Origin: Pseudonocardia hierapolitana
Lineage (GTDB): Bacteria > Actinomycetota > Actinomycetes > Mycobacteriales > Pseudonocardiaceae
Direction of reading: 5' to 3'
NCBI RefSeq assembly: GCF_007994075.1
Contig: NZ_VIWU01000001.1
Location: 7,068,001-7,132,000 of the forward strand
Length of the DNA stretch: 64,000 nt
The position numbers were made by a program, and so were the translations under genes. This document shows positions 44,688-53,449 of this stretch, piece after piece. Below the pieces are notes generated by a model. The model made no database searches. It saw nothing but the letters and a program-made list of their open reading frames with translations, and was not told where the DNA came from. Position 1 is the first letter of the stretch. The number at the start of each line of letters is the position of its first letter.

Positions 44688-46859
44688 ATGCCGGGAGTGG
44701 TGGAGCTGATCGACCAGGCGGTGCACGTACCGCCCGGCCCGGAGCTGTCCGCGCTCCTCGCCCAACTGCCCTGGGACCGGGTCCCGAACGCGCGCCTGGT
44801 CGAGGTGCTGCAGGCCCATTCGCGGCAGTTGGCGCACGCGCAGGCCCGCTTGTTCGCCGGGATGGCGGAGATCGCCCGGGCCGCCCCGGTGGCCGGGCTG
44901 CCCGACGACGCGGTGGTGCGAACTCGGGAGGATGTGGAGTGGGCCTCCCACGAGATCGCCGCCGCGCTGACCTGGACCCCGACCACCGCGGATCGGGAAC
45001 TGGACCTGTCCCTGGTCCTGGTGCGCGGGCTGCCGCTGGTGTTCGCCGCCCTGGAGCAAGGACTGATCGATCGGGGGAAGGCGACGGTGATCGCCGATCA
45101 CCTGGACCCGGGTCGGGGTGAGCTCACCCCGACCCAGATCCGCCGGTTGTGCGAACGCTTTGTCCCCCTCGCCCCGCGCCTGACCGCCGGGCAGTTGTCC
45201 CGGCGGCTGCTGACGGCGATCCAGGCCATCGACCCCGACTACCACCGCCGTCGGTACCGCCGTGGGCTGCGGGAACGGGGCGTGGTCCTGCACCTGAACC
45301 GGAATGGCACGGCGACCCTGGTCGGGGAGGGTCTGCCGCCGGACGAGGCGGCCGCGGCGGCGGCGCGTTTGGATCGGTTGGCCGAGGCGGCGCGGCGGGC
45401 GGGGCATCCGGCCCGGCTGGGTCAGATCACCGCCGATCTGTATCTGGGCATGGTCAACGGCAGCTTCCACGGGTTGACCGAGGCGCAGATCCTGGACCGT
45501 CTGCTGGCCCACCCGCGCCCGGAAGACACCGCCACCGCCACCGCCGCCACGTCCGACGACACCGCCGCGGAGGACACCGCCTCGGAGGACCCCGCCTCGG
45601 AGGACACCGCCTCGGAGGACACCGCCTCCGAGGACACCGCCGACACCGACGAGATCGGCGGCGGGATCGGCACAGGCGACATCACAGGCGACGCCACGGA
45701 GGCAACCGGCACTGGCTCGACCAGCACTGGCTCGCTCGGGATCGACTCCGCTGACGCGGGTTCTGCGAACCCAATCTCGACTACCCCAGACTCGGCCGGG
45801 TTTGGCTCGGCCGGGTTCGGCTCGACCGGGGTCGGCTCGGGCGGAGCCGTCACGGATGGGACCGGCCCGGTCGAGGCCAGGGCCGCGGGCGAGGAGCTCG
45901 CCGGCGAGGAACCGGCCTCGGAGGCCAGCGCCGCCGGGAGGGCACCTGACCCGGCCAGTGCGAGCCCTGCCGGTGAGAGTCAGACCAACGAGAGCCTGAC
46001 CAGCGGGAGGCCAACCGGTACCGGCCCCGCCAGCCCAACCCCGACCGGGTCGGGGCCAGTCGGCATCGGTGCGGACCGTTGGCGGGGTGAGCCGATCGGC
46101 GTCCGCGACGGCATCGAACTCCGCATCGGGTTGGCCTCCCTGCTCGGTTGTGACCAGCGGCCCGGGGAGATCCCCGGGCTGGGCCCGATCAACGCGGAGA
46201 TCGCTCGTCTCGCGGTCGCCCGGCAGCGCCGCGGCGCGGGATGGCAGTACGCCATCGTCGACACCAGCGGATACCTGCTGCTGGCGGGACCGCTGCGCCG
46301 CCGACCACGCGTCAGACCGCCCGGGGCAGGCCCGCCGGATCGGGTGCGTGGTGGAGTGGTGGAGCTGCACCTGACCCTGGCCGAACTCGCCCGGTTCGCC
46401 GCCGACCCCGACCTGACCGGGGACTGGGCCGGCATCATCGCCGAGATCGCCCAGCAGTGGGCCGACCGGCACCGGCTGTGGCGGGAACTGTCGATGAATC
46501 CCCGGACCCGCTACGCCCGCGGTGCGCTGGCCCGGCATGTGCAGGTTCGGGACCGGACCTGCATCGGGCCGTGCTGTGATCGGTCGTCCCGCCGTTCGCA
46601 GCTCGACCACACCCGCGACCACGCCCACGGCGGCGACACGGTGGAGGGCAACATCGGGCCGGGCTGCTGGCGCCATCATCAGGACAAGGACCGGGGCTGG
46701 ACCCTCACCCAACCCGAGCCGGGGCATTTCGTGTGGATCTCCCCGTTGGGGCGGACCTACCGCACCCGTGGCGGACCGGTCCGGCCCGACCTGCCCGAAC
46801 CGGAGCCACCGGCGGAGGGCACCGACCGGCGGGAGGACCCGGAGGCAGAACACGGGTAG
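44688..46859 (+). CDS. DUF222 / HNH endonuclease-family (13E12 repeat type) protein
   Basis: A 723-residue protein. DUF222 occupies about residues 10-285, with repeated Arg/Leu-rich helices. Then comes a low-complexity insert of about 180 residues: acidic repeats (TASED units from about 45571 to 45640) followed by Gly/Ser/Thr-rich and Pro-rich tracts. The C-terminal HNH nuclease motif lies at residues about 620-670, with CIGPCC, SQLDHTRDHAHGGDT, NIGPGC and HHQDKD. The ATG at 44688 lies next to an SOS box; an upstream in-frame extension is rejected. Such genes are multicopy in actinobacteria and may be mobile or DNA-damage-linked. Nuclease activity is inferred from the intact motif. Confidence 0.9.
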   Translation: MPGVVELIDQAVHVPPGPELSALLAQLPWDRVPNARLVEVLQAHSRQLAHAQARLFAGMAEIARAAPVAGLPDDAVVRTREDVEWASHEIAAALTWTPTTADRELDLSLVLVRGLPLVFAALEQGLIDRGKATVIADHLDPGRGELTPTQIRRLCERFVPLAPRLTAGQLSRRLLTAIQAIDPDYHRRRYRRGLRERGVVLHLNRNGTATLVGEGLPPDEAAAAAARLDRLAEAARRAGHPARLGQITADLYLGMVNGSFHGLTEAQILDRLLAHPRPEDTATATAATSDDTAAEDTASEDPASEDTASEDTASEDTADTDEIGGGIGTGDITGDATEATGTGSTSTGSLGIDSADAGSANPISTTPDSAGFGSAGFGSTGVGSGGAVTDGTGPVEARAAGEELAGEEPASEASAAGRAPDPASASPAGESQTNESLTSGRPTGTGPASPTPTGSGPVGIGADRWRGEPIGVRDGIELRIGLASLLGCDQRPGEIPGLGPINAEIARLAVARQRRGAGWQYAIVDTSGYLLLAGPLRRRPRVRPPGAGPPDRVRGGVVELHLTLAELARFAADPDLTGDWAGIIAEIAQQWADRHRLWRELSMNPRTRYARGALARHVQVRDRTCIGPCCDRSSRRSQLDHTRDHAHGGDTVEGNIGPGCWRHHQDKDRGWTLTQPEPGHFVWISPLGRTYRTRGGPVRPDLPEPEPPAEGTDRREDPEAEHG

Positions 46860-46958
46860 CGGCTGGACCTGCGGATCCTGTGGCGGGACGGCCGCAACCC
46901 GCAACCACGACGTCCAGCTACACCTGACGACACCGAGGAGGAGCCCCGGTTCTGATCG

Positions 46959-47387
46959 TCAGGTGAAGTCGGCCGGGGTGTACTCCTTCGGCTCGACCAG
47001 CACCATCCAGTTGCCGGAGTTGTCGCGGGCGACGGCCTCCACTCCGTAGGGGCGCTCCTCCGGCGTCTGGATGAACTCGACTCCCTTGGAGGTCAGCTCC
47101 TCGTAGGTCTTGCGGCAGTCGTCCACGTTCACGCCGATGCCGAACATGTTCCCCGCGTCGAGTGCGCGGTTGATCGAGGCGACCATGTCGTCCGGGATCG
47201 GTGGGCCGGGGACCGTCAGGTGGATCTGCAGCTCCGGCTGGGTCGGGCTCTTCACGGTGCACCACCGGTAGCCGTCGCCGAGGGTGATGTCGGTGTGCTC
47301 CTGGAAGCCGAGCACGTCGGTGTAGAAGGCCTTGCTGGCGTCGACGTCCTTCACGAACACACTGGCGATGGAGACGCTTGTGATCAT
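46959..47387 (-). CDS. VOC/glyoxalase-family protein
   Basis: A 142-residue protein of two beta-alpha-beta-beta-beta modules, with FYTDVLGF and GVEAVARDNSGNWMVLVEP. No signal peptide. It starts 10 bases after the AraC-type gene on the same strand, a recurrent pairing in actinobacteria. It may be a metal-dependent lyase or dioxygenase or a drug-binding protein; the family is too broad to decide. Confidence 0.88.
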   Translation of the reverse strand: MITSVSIASVFVKDVDASKAFYTDVLGFQEHTDITLGDGYRWCTVKSPTQPELQIHLTVPGPPIPDDMVASINRALDAGNMFGIGVNVDDCRKTYEELTSKGVEFIQTPEERPYGVEAVARDNSGNWMVLVEPKEYTPADFT

Positions 47388-47397
47388 GCGGTCAAGG

Positions 47398-47856
47398 CTA
47401 GGAGCCCGACGCCTTCGGTGGCTTCTCCTGGCTTGCGGAGCCGCGCTTCTCGGCGAGCCCCCACATGAACACGAAACACCCGGGGATGTGCGGCGCGCCG
47501 GTCGCGGCCCACCGGCGCTGGAACTCGCTCGGCGTCTCCCCGACGAGCTCCCGGAACCGGCTGCTGAACGAGCCGAGGCTGGAGAAGCCGACGGCGTGGC
47601 ACACCTCGGTGACGGTGAGGTTGGTGGCGCGCAGGAGGTCCTGCGCGCGCTCCACGCGCCGTCGTGACAGGTGCGCCGCCGGGGAGACCCCGTACGTCGC
47701 GGTGAACAGCCGCTGGAAGTGGTACTTGCTGATCCCGGCCACCGCGGCGATGGACTCCAGGTCGAGCGGCTCGGTGTAGTGGCGGTCGACGTGGTCGCGG
47801 GCGCGGCGCAGGTGCACCAGCAGGTCGCTGGGGGCCCGGCGGGTCGGGGCGCTCAC
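47398..47856 (-). CDS. AraC-family transcriptional regulator
   Basis: A 152-residue regulator made almost only of the AraC DNA-binding domain. The first helix-turn-helix is LDLESIAAVAGISKYHFQRLF, interrupted here for brevity, and the second includes VTEVCHAVGFSSLGSFSSRF. The C-terminal 40 residues are not conserved. No separate ligand domain is present. It probably controls its own operon with the glyoxalase-like gene immediately downstream. Confidence 0.9.
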   Translation of the reverse strand: MSAPTRRAPSDLLVHLRRARDHVDRHYTEPLDLESIAAVAGISKYHFQRLFTATYGVSPAAHLSRRRVERAQDLLRATNLTVTEVCHAVGFSSLGSFSSRFRELVGETPSEFQRRWAATGAPHIPGCFVFMWGLAEKRGSASQEKPPKASGS

Positions 47857-47886
47857 CTCCGTGAGTCTAGAGCGCCCCGACGTGGA

Positions 47887-48360
47887 CTACCGGGGAGTGG
47901 CGAAGTCCTGCGTCCAGTAGCCGTCGACGTAGCCGACGCCGATGTTCTCGAAGGCGCAGTTGAGGATGTTCTTGCGGTGGGCGGCGCTGTTCATCCACAG
48001 CTGCATGGCCCGCTCCGCGGAGGTGGTGCCCGAGGCGACGTTCTCCCCGACCTTGCTCCACTTGTAGCCCGCCCGGGTGACGCGCTGGCCCACGCTGGAA
48101 CCGTCCGACCCGGTGTGGGTCATCTTCCCCATGTCCGCCTGGTCCTGCGAGTGCTTCTCGGCGGCGGTGGTGAGGCGGCTGTCGACGGTGACGGGATCGC
48201 AGCCGGCCTCCTTGCGCTCCTGGTTGACCAGGGTGACCACGGTGGCGGTGCCGTCGGCGGACGTCGCGGCGTACGCCGCGGTGGCAGGCACCGTGCACGC
48301 CACGGCGACCAGTGCGGCGACGAGCGGTAGGCGGGCAGCCCCGCCGATACGTTCTCTCAC
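47887..48360 (-). CDS. Secreted CAP-domain (SCP/PR1-like) protein
   Basis: A 157-residue secreted protein. A signal peptide of about 31 residues (RLPLVAALVAVACTVPATAAYA) ends at an Ala-x-Ala site; the run is given only in outline. The CAP domain has VTLVNQERKEAGC, the histidine-bearing KMTHTG, GENVA and HRKNILN. Single-domain bacterial CAP proteins have unclear roles. Two cysteines may form a disulfide. It is divergent from the glycosyltransferase gene. Confidence 0.9.
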   Translation of the reverse strand: MRERIGGAARLPLVAALVAVACTVPATAAYAATSADGTATVVTLVNQERKEAGCDPVTVDSRLTTAAEKHSQDQADMGKMTHTGSDGSSVGQRVTRAGYKWSKVGENVASGTTSAERAMQLWMNSAAHRKNILNCAFENIGVGYVDGYWTQDFATPR

Positions 48361-48384
48361 GCCCGTACAACACCCGAACGGGCG
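48360..48384. promoter_or_regulatory. Inverted repeat CGCCCGT-N11-ACGGGCG
   Basis: Perfect 7-base arms (48360-48366 and 48378-48384) in the divergent gap between the CAP-protein and glycosyltransferase genes, starting at the first base of the CAP start codon. It could be an operator or the stem of a leader hairpin. No regulator gene is adjacent. Confidence 0.4.
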
Positions 48385-48462
48385 AACGGGATACGCCTGA
48401 TGTCACATCCCGTGACGCGGGGTGTCGATCACGGTCCTCCGGCCCGGGGAGAGGATGCGGGC

Positions 48463-49689
48463 ATGCGGGTTCTGATCGCTGCTCTTGGTTCGCGGGGTGA
48501 CGTCGCTCCGTTCGTGGGGCTCGGGGAGCGACTGGTGGCGGCGGGGCACGAGGTGACGGTGGCCGCCCACCCCGAGTTCGACCCCCTCGTCCGCTCCGGC
48601 GGGCTCGGGTTCGCGTGCCTCGCGGGGGACGCGCGGTCGATCGCGGACTTCCCGCGCGGCTGGCGCACCTCGCCCCGGTTCCTCGCCGAGCAGGCGCGGC
48701 GCATGACGCAGTACCTCGCGGACGCAGCAGTGGACCTGCTCGCGGCGGCGCGACACGCGGACGTCCTGCTCGTCAACCTGACGGCGATGTTCGGCTACGA
48801 GATCGCCGAGGGGCTCGGCATCGCCAGCATGGGCGTGTACTCCCAGCCGGTGGAGCCGACGGGCGACTTCCCGCCGATCCTGTTCCACTCCGCACGCTCG
48901 CTGGGCAGGCTCGGCAACCGGGCCGCCGGCCGCCTCGCGCTCGCCTCGATCACGCCGTACCACCGGGCCGCGGCGCGGGTACGCGCGGAACTCGGGCGGC
49001 CCTCGCAGTCTCACCGCGCCCGGGCGCGGCTCCAGCGCGACCAGCACTGGCCCGTGCTGCACGGCTACAGCGCCCACGTGCTGCCCCGCCCCGCGGACTG
49101 GCGGCCCGGGCTCGAGGTGGTCGGGTATTGGCCCGCTCCCCAACCTGCAGGCTGGGCCCCGCCGCCGGACCTGGTCGACTTCCTCGACGCGGGGCCTGCC
49201 CCGGTGTTCGTCGGTTTCGGCAGCATGGCCTCCGGTCAGGACGGCTGGCTCTCCGACACCGTCGCGGAGGCGCTGCGGCGCAGCGGCGGGCGCGCGGTGG
49301 TGCAGGCCGGGTGGGCCGGGCTGGAGGGCGCCGGCCCGGACGTGCTGACGATCGGCGATGTCCCGCACGCGTGGCTCTTCCCCCGCGTGGCCGCCGTGGT
49401 GCACCACGGCGGGGCCGGGACCGCAGGCGCAGCCTTCCTCGCCGGAACGCCGTCGGTCGCGGTGCCGGTCTACGCCGACCAGCCGCTGTGGGGCGAGCGG
49501 ATCCGCGCGCTCGGCGCCGGACCACCGCCCCTGCCGTTCACCGCGCTCACCGCGGAGACCCTCGCCGAACGCATCCGCGATCTCCGGACCGGGCGCTACG
49601 CGGCGCCAGCGGCCGCCCTCGGCGCACGCGTGCGCGCCGAGGACGGGGCCGCCCGGGTGATCGAGGCGCTCGAGCGGCTCCCCGGCTGA
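48463..49689 (+). CDS. UGT-type glycosyltransferase (GT1 family)
   Basis: A 408-residue GT-B glycosyltransferase. The N-terminal domain opens with LIAALGSRGDVAPFVGLGE, typical of sterol- and macrolide-type glucosyltransferases. The C-terminal donor domain has VFVGFGSM and HHGGAGTAGAAFLAGTP with the nucleotide-sugar histidine. ATG after GGGGAGAGGA; the upstream extension is unlikely. It probably glycosylates a lipid, polyketide or xenobiotic with a nucleotide sugar. No biosynthetic gene cluster is adjacent, so detoxification is a fair guess. Confidence 0.9.
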   Translation: MRVLIAALGSRGDVAPFVGLGERLVAAGHEVTVAAHPEFDPLVRSGGLGFACLAGDARSIADFPRGWRTSPRFLAEQARRMTQYLADAAVDLLAAARHADVLLVNLTAMFGYEIAEGLGIASMGVYSQPVEPTGDFPPILFHSARSLGRLGNRAAGRLALASITPYHRAAARVRAELGRPSQSHRARARLQRDQHWPVLHGYSAHVLPRPADWRPGLEVVGYWPAPQPAGWAPPPDLVDFLDAGPAPVFVGFGSMASGQDGWLSDTVAEALRRSGGRAVVQAGWAGLEGAGPDVLTIGDVPHAWLFPRVAAVVHHGGAGTAGAAFLAGTPSVAVPVYADQPLWGERIRALGAGPPPLPFTALTAETLAERIRDLRTGRYAAPAAALGARVRAEDGAARVIEALERLPG

Positions 49690-49692
49690 CGG

Positions 49693-50940
49693 TCAGCAGG
49701 GCTGCCCGACGCTCTGCGGGGTGTCCTCGCCGAGGGTGGCGGCCTGGACCTCGTTGCCGCACATCTGTCCCTGCTGGACGTCCGACTCGATCTGGAACGC
49801 CTCGGCGGCCACGTCGGAGATCCGATTGCCCTCGACGACGTTGCCGCCCTTGTCGTACTCGGCGCTGTCGCTCTTGATCTTGATGGCGACGCCTTCGGAG
49901 TCGGCGATCGTGTTGTTGCGCACGATGTTGTTGTGACCGCGCAGCTCGATGTTGCTGCCGTCGAACTCGGTGGACTCGACGTTGCCGGAGCACTGGTTGT
50001 TCTCGAACACGTTGTCGTGTGCGTTCTCCTTGACGTTGAAGCACTCCGAGCCGAACGTGCGGATGATGTTGCCGGTGACCTGGTTGCCGGAGCTCGCGTC
50101 GTTCTCGTGCATCGGCTGGCTGTCGGACTTCGGGCTGGTGCCGATGTAGACGCCCTCGCCGTTGTGGAACTCGAACCGGTCGGTGTCGTCGCTCTTCTTG
50201 CCGAACATGCCGCAGTACTGGATCACCGAGTCGGCGATGACGTTGTCGTGTGCGTTGTTGCGCAGCCGGACGCACTCACCACCCGCGCCGCTCAAGAACA
50301 TGTTGCGGATCTCGATGCCGGTGATGTCGCGGGACTCGTCGGACGCGCCGATGTAGATGAGCCGGCCGTCCTCGACGTCCGTGGCGACGCTCTGCTTGAA
50401 CGCCGTGATCGCCGACACGTCCGTGGGGAACTGCCGGCCCTTCAGCTTCTCCTGGCCGTCGATGGTGAAGCCCTCGAAGACGTAGTGGCTGTGGTCCACG
50501 CTGACGATGCGGTCGGTGCCGTACAGCGTGGCCTGGTAGCGGCCGGACTGGTCCTGGCCCGTCTCCGGGCCCCTGATCGTGATCGGCGCCCCCGGTGCGC
50601 CGTCGCGCTGCGTGGCGAGCTGCTCGCGGTACTCGCCGGGCGCCAGGTTGATCGTCGTGCCGGGCTCGGCCTCGTCCAGTGCCTTCTGGATCGTCTTGAA
50701 CGGCCTGCCCTGGGACCCGTCGTTCGTGTCGCTCCCGGCGGGGTCGACGTAGAACTGGGGCCCCGTCGCGACCGGCGGGGGCGTCGGCCCCGGTGGAGGT
50801 GGGGTGGACCCGGGAGCGAACACCAGCAGAACGACCACGAGCACCGCGGCCGCCAGTGCGGCGCCCAGCGCCAGGTTGCGCCACAAGCGGGACTGTCGCC
50901 CCGTGGGCGCAGCGGGAGGCGAGTTGCGGACCTGGACCAC
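49693..50940 (-). CDS. Membrane-anchored right-handed beta-helix (NosD-like) protein
   Basis: About 415 residues. A short cytoplasmic N-terminus (VVQVRNSPPAAPTGRQSRL) leads to one hydrophobic helix and a Pro/Thr linker. An extracellular domain follows, with FYVDPAGSDTNDGSQGRPFK typical of pectate-lyase-like proteins, and then a series of parallel beta-helix rungs rich in Asn (NNAHDN, GNQVTGN, NNIVRNN). The GTG at 50940 follows GGGGA; ATG codons at 51003 and 51033 lack ribosome sites. Enzymatic activity, perhaps polysaccharide lyase or epimerase, is not assured. It is convergent with the glycosyltransferase. Confidence 0.8.
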   Translation of the reverse strand: MVQVRNSPPAAPTGRQSRLWRNLALGAALAAAVLVVVLLVFAPGSTPPPPGPTPPPVATGPQFYVDPAGSDTNDGSQGRPFKTIQKALDEAEPGTTINLAPGEYREQLATQRDGAPGAPITIRGPETGQDQSGRYQATLYGTDRIVSVDHSHYVFEGFTIDGQEKLKGRQFPTDVSAITAFKQSVATDVEDGRLIYIGASDESRDITGIEIRNMFLSGAGGECVRLRNNAHDNVIADSVIQYCGMFGKKSDDTDRFEFHNGEGVYIGTSPKSDSQPMHENDASSGNQVTGNIIRTFGSECFNVKENAHDNVFENNQCSGNVESTEFDGSNIELRGHNNIVRNNTIADSEGVAIKIKSDSAEYDKGGNVVEGNRISDVAAEAFQIESDVQQGQMCGNEVQAATLGEDTPQSVGQPC

Positions 50941-51045
50941 TGATTCCCCGTTCGCTTCGGCGTGCTCTCGGATGCACGCGCTCCGCAACGATGATGCCCG
51001 CATCGCGCCGAGCCCATCATCCGAGGGCCCCATCCGGGGGACGGC

Positions 51046-52416
51046 TCAGGCCAAGATCCGCAACGGGGCCTCCAGCGACGAGGCAAGGGTCTGCAGGTAG
51101 GCCGCGCCCGTGGCTCCGTCGACCACCCGATGGTCGCACGACAGCGTCACCCGCATGATGGACCGTACGACCGGGGCGCCGTCGCGCGGCCGGATCTCCT
51201 CGGTGGCGGCGCCGACGGCGAGGATGGCCGCCTCGGGCGGGTTGATCACCGCGGTGAACTGCTCGATGCCGTACATCCCGAGGTTGGACACGGTGAACGT
51301 GCTGCCGGTCATCTCCTCCGGGCGGAGTTTGCGGTCGCGGGCCCGCTGCGACAGGTCGCGGGTGACCGTCGCGATCTCGGAGACGCTCATGCGGTCGGCG
51401 TCGCGCACCACGGGCACGAGCAGGCCCGACGCGACCGCCACCGCCACGCCGACGTGCACCCGCCGGTGCCGCCGCACCGCGTCACCCGCGTAGCTGACGT
51501 TGATCTCGGGGTGCGCACGCAGGGCGGTGGCCACGGCCTTCACGACGAGGTCGTTCACGCTGACCTTCGGCCCGCCCGCCGCCGCGAGGGTCTCGTTCAG
51601 GGTGGCACGCAACGCGAGCAGCTCGGTGACGTCGACGGCGCGCGTCAGGTAGATGTGCGGTGCCTCCTGCTTGCTCCGCGTGAGCCGGTCGGCGGCGACC
51701 TGCTGCATCCGGGGCAGGGGGAGTACCTCGACGTCGTCCGGCTCCGTGACGGGCTGCGCCGCCGGTGCGGGCGCTGCCGGTGTGGTCACTGCCGGTGTGG
51801 TCACCGCCGGTGTGGTCGTGTCCTGTGTGGGCGCTGCCGATGTGGGTGCGTCCTGGGTGGTGGGCGCTGCTGTGATGGGCGCTGCTGTGGTGGGCGCTGT
51901 CGTGGTGGGCGCTGCTGTGGTGGGCGCGGTCGGGGCAGCGGCTTCGATGTCGGCGCGGACGATCCGGCCGTGCGGTCCGCTGCCGCGCACGGTGCTCAGG
52001 TCCACGCCGCGTTCCCGGGCGAGCCTGCGGGCCAGCGGCGAGGCGGGCGGGCGCCGGTCGCTCACCGCCGCGGGAGCGGGCGCCGGTGTGGCGGGGGCCG
52101 CGGGCGCGGGCGACGCGGCGCCCTCGTCCGCGGCGCCCTCGTCCGGGGCGCTGTCGGGGCCGGGATCGGCGGTGCTGCCGGTGCCGTCGCCGAGAACGCC
52201 GATGGGTGCGCCGATCGGGGCGCTCTCGCCCTCGGGGACGAGGATCCGCTCGAGCACGCCGTCGTCGTAGGCCTCGAGCTCCATGATCGCCTTGTCGGTC
52301 TCGATGTCGGCGATGACGTCGCCCGCGCTGATCGGGTCCCCGACGTGCTTGTGCCAGGTCGCGATGACGCCCGACTCCATCGTGTCGGAGAGGCGGGGCA
52401 TGGTGATCTCGGGCAT
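51046..52416 (-). CDS. pdhC: Dihydrolipoamide acyltransferase (E2) of a 2-oxoacid dehydrogenase complex
   Basis: A 456-residue E2. The lipoyl domain at residues 1-78 has the modified lysine in ETDKAIME. An Ala/Pro linker, then the peripheral-subunit-binding domain with SPLARRLARERGVDL and GSGPHGRIV, follow. A second very repetitive Ala/Thr/Pro linker (about 50 residues) precedes the catalytic domain ending with CDHRVVDGATGAAYL. It transfers the acyl group to CoA. It is the last gene of an E1alpha-E1beta-E2 operon; no E3 is present here. Pyruvate as substrate is the default, acetoin or branched-chain keto acids being alternatives. Confidence 0.9.
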   Translation of the reverse strand: MPEITMPRLSDTMESGVIATWHKHVGDPISAGDVIADIETDKAIMELEAYDDGVLERILVPEGESAPIGAPIGVLGDGTGSTADPGPDSAPDEGAADEGAASPAPAAPATPAPAPAAVSDRRPPASPLARRLARERGVDLSTVRGSGPHGRIVRADIEAAAPTAPTTAAPTTTAPTTAAPITAAPTTQDAPTSAAPTQDTTTPAVTTPAVTTPAAPAPAAQPVTEPDDVEVLPLPRMQQVAADRLTRSKQEAPHIYLTRAVDVTELLALRATLNETLAAAGGPKVSVNDLVVKAVATALRAHPEINVSYAGDAVRRHRRVHVGVAVAVASGLLVPVVRDADRMSVSEIATVTRDLSQRARDRKLRPEEMTGSTFTVSNLGMYGIEQFTAVINPPEAAILAVGAATEEIRPRDGAPVVRSIMRVTLSCDHRVVDGATGAAYLQTLASSLEAPLRILA

Positions 52417-52434
52417 CGGGTCCTCCGGGGCGGG

Positions 52435-53418
52435 TCAGGGGAGGCGGCCGACGGCGGCGAGGGTCTCCCGCACGGCGGCCAGCAGCGTGTCGGCCGAGGG
52501 CAGCGCGGCCTGTTCGAGGGTCTTGGCGTACGGCAGCGGCACCTCGGCCGCGGCCACCCTCCGGACGGGCGCGTCGAGGTGGTCGAAGGCGCCCTCGGAG
52601 ATCGTGGCGGCGATCTCGGCGCCGATGCCGTAGGTGAGCCAGTCGTCCTCGGCAACCACCGCGCAGCCGGTCTTGCGCACCGAGGCCACGATCGTGTCCC
52701 GGTCGAGCGGCCGCAGGCTGCGCAGGTCGACGACCTCGGCGGAGATCCCCTCCTCCGCCAGCCGCTGCGCCACCTCGCCTGCCACCGCGGCCATCCGCGA
52801 GTAGCCGATGATCGTGACGTCGGTGCCCTCGCGGGTCACCGCGGCCCGGCCGATCTCGGCGGGCGGCAGCTCGTCGGGCACCTCGCCCTTGGTGTTGTAG
52901 AGCGCGAGGTTCTCGAGGAACAGCACGGGGTCGTCGTCGCGGATCGCGGCGCGCAGGAGCGCTTTCGCATCGGCGGGCGTGCTGGGCGCCACCACCTTCA
53001 ACCCCGGCACGAACGCGTAGTAGAGCTCGATGTTCTGCGAGTGGGTCGCCCCGAGCTGCTGGCCACCGCCGCCCGGCGTGCGGATGACCATCGGCACCGA
53101 CGTCTGGCCGCCGAACATCCCGTAGATCTTCGCGGCGTGGTTGACGATCTGGTCGAGCGCGATCAGCGAGAAGTTGATCGTCATGATCTCGACGACCGGA
53201 CGCAACCCGAGCATGGCCGCGCCGATCGCGGCGCCGACGAATCCCTCCTCGGCGATCGGGGTGTCGCGCACGCGCTTCTCGCCGAACTCGGCCAGCAGCC
53301 CGGCGGTGATCTTGTACGAGCCCTCGAAGACGCCGATCTCCTCCCCGATCAGGAAGACGTCGTCGTCGCGCAGCAGCTCCTCGCGCAGGGTGCTGCGCAG
53401 GGCCTCGCGGTAGGTCAT
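52435..53418 (-). CDS. pdhB: 2-oxoacid dehydrogenase E1 beta subunit (pyruvate dehydrogenase-like)
   Basis: A 327-residue E1 beta subunit. MTYREALRSTL begins the protein at ATG 53418. FLIGEEIGVFEGSYKIT, DTPIAEEGFVGAAIGAAM, RTPGGGGQQLG and a DLRSLRPLDRDTI segment are typical of PdhB/AcoB. The open frame continues upstream without homology, so the short start is used. It lies 18 bases before E2 and 31 bases after E1alpha. Together with E1alpha it decarboxylates a 2-oxo acid with thiamine diphosphate. Confidence 0.92.
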   Translation of the reverse strand: MTYREALRSTLREELLRDDDVFLIGEEIGVFEGSYKITAGLLAEFGEKRVRDTPIAEEGFVGAAIGAAMLGLRPVVEIMTINFSLIALDQIVNHAAKIYGMFGGQTSVPMVIRTPGGGGQQLGATHSQNIELYYAFVPGLKVVAPSTPADAKALLRAAIRDDDPVLFLENLALYNTKGEVPDELPPAEIGRAAVTREGTDVTIIGYSRMAAVAGEVAQRLAEEGISAEVVDLRSLRPLDRDTIVASVRKTGCAVVAEDDWLTYGIGAEIAATISEGAFDHLDAPVRRVAAAEVPLPYAKTLEQAALPSADTLLAAVRETLAAVGRLP

Positions 53419-53449
53419 GACAGGCACGGGGGTTCCCCAGGAAGAAGAG

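Noticed and set aside
45540..45660. Direct repeats that could look like a CRISPR array
   Set aside because: Units are about 15 bases, contiguous, in frame and encode the TASED repeats of the DUF222-HNH protein; there are no spacers.
43575..46904. A 1109-codon minus-strand open frame opposite the XRE and DUF222-HNH genes
   Set aside because: It is an antisense by-product of GC-rich third positions; its translation is low-complexity Arg/Gly/Pro and the plus-strand proteins have clear domains.
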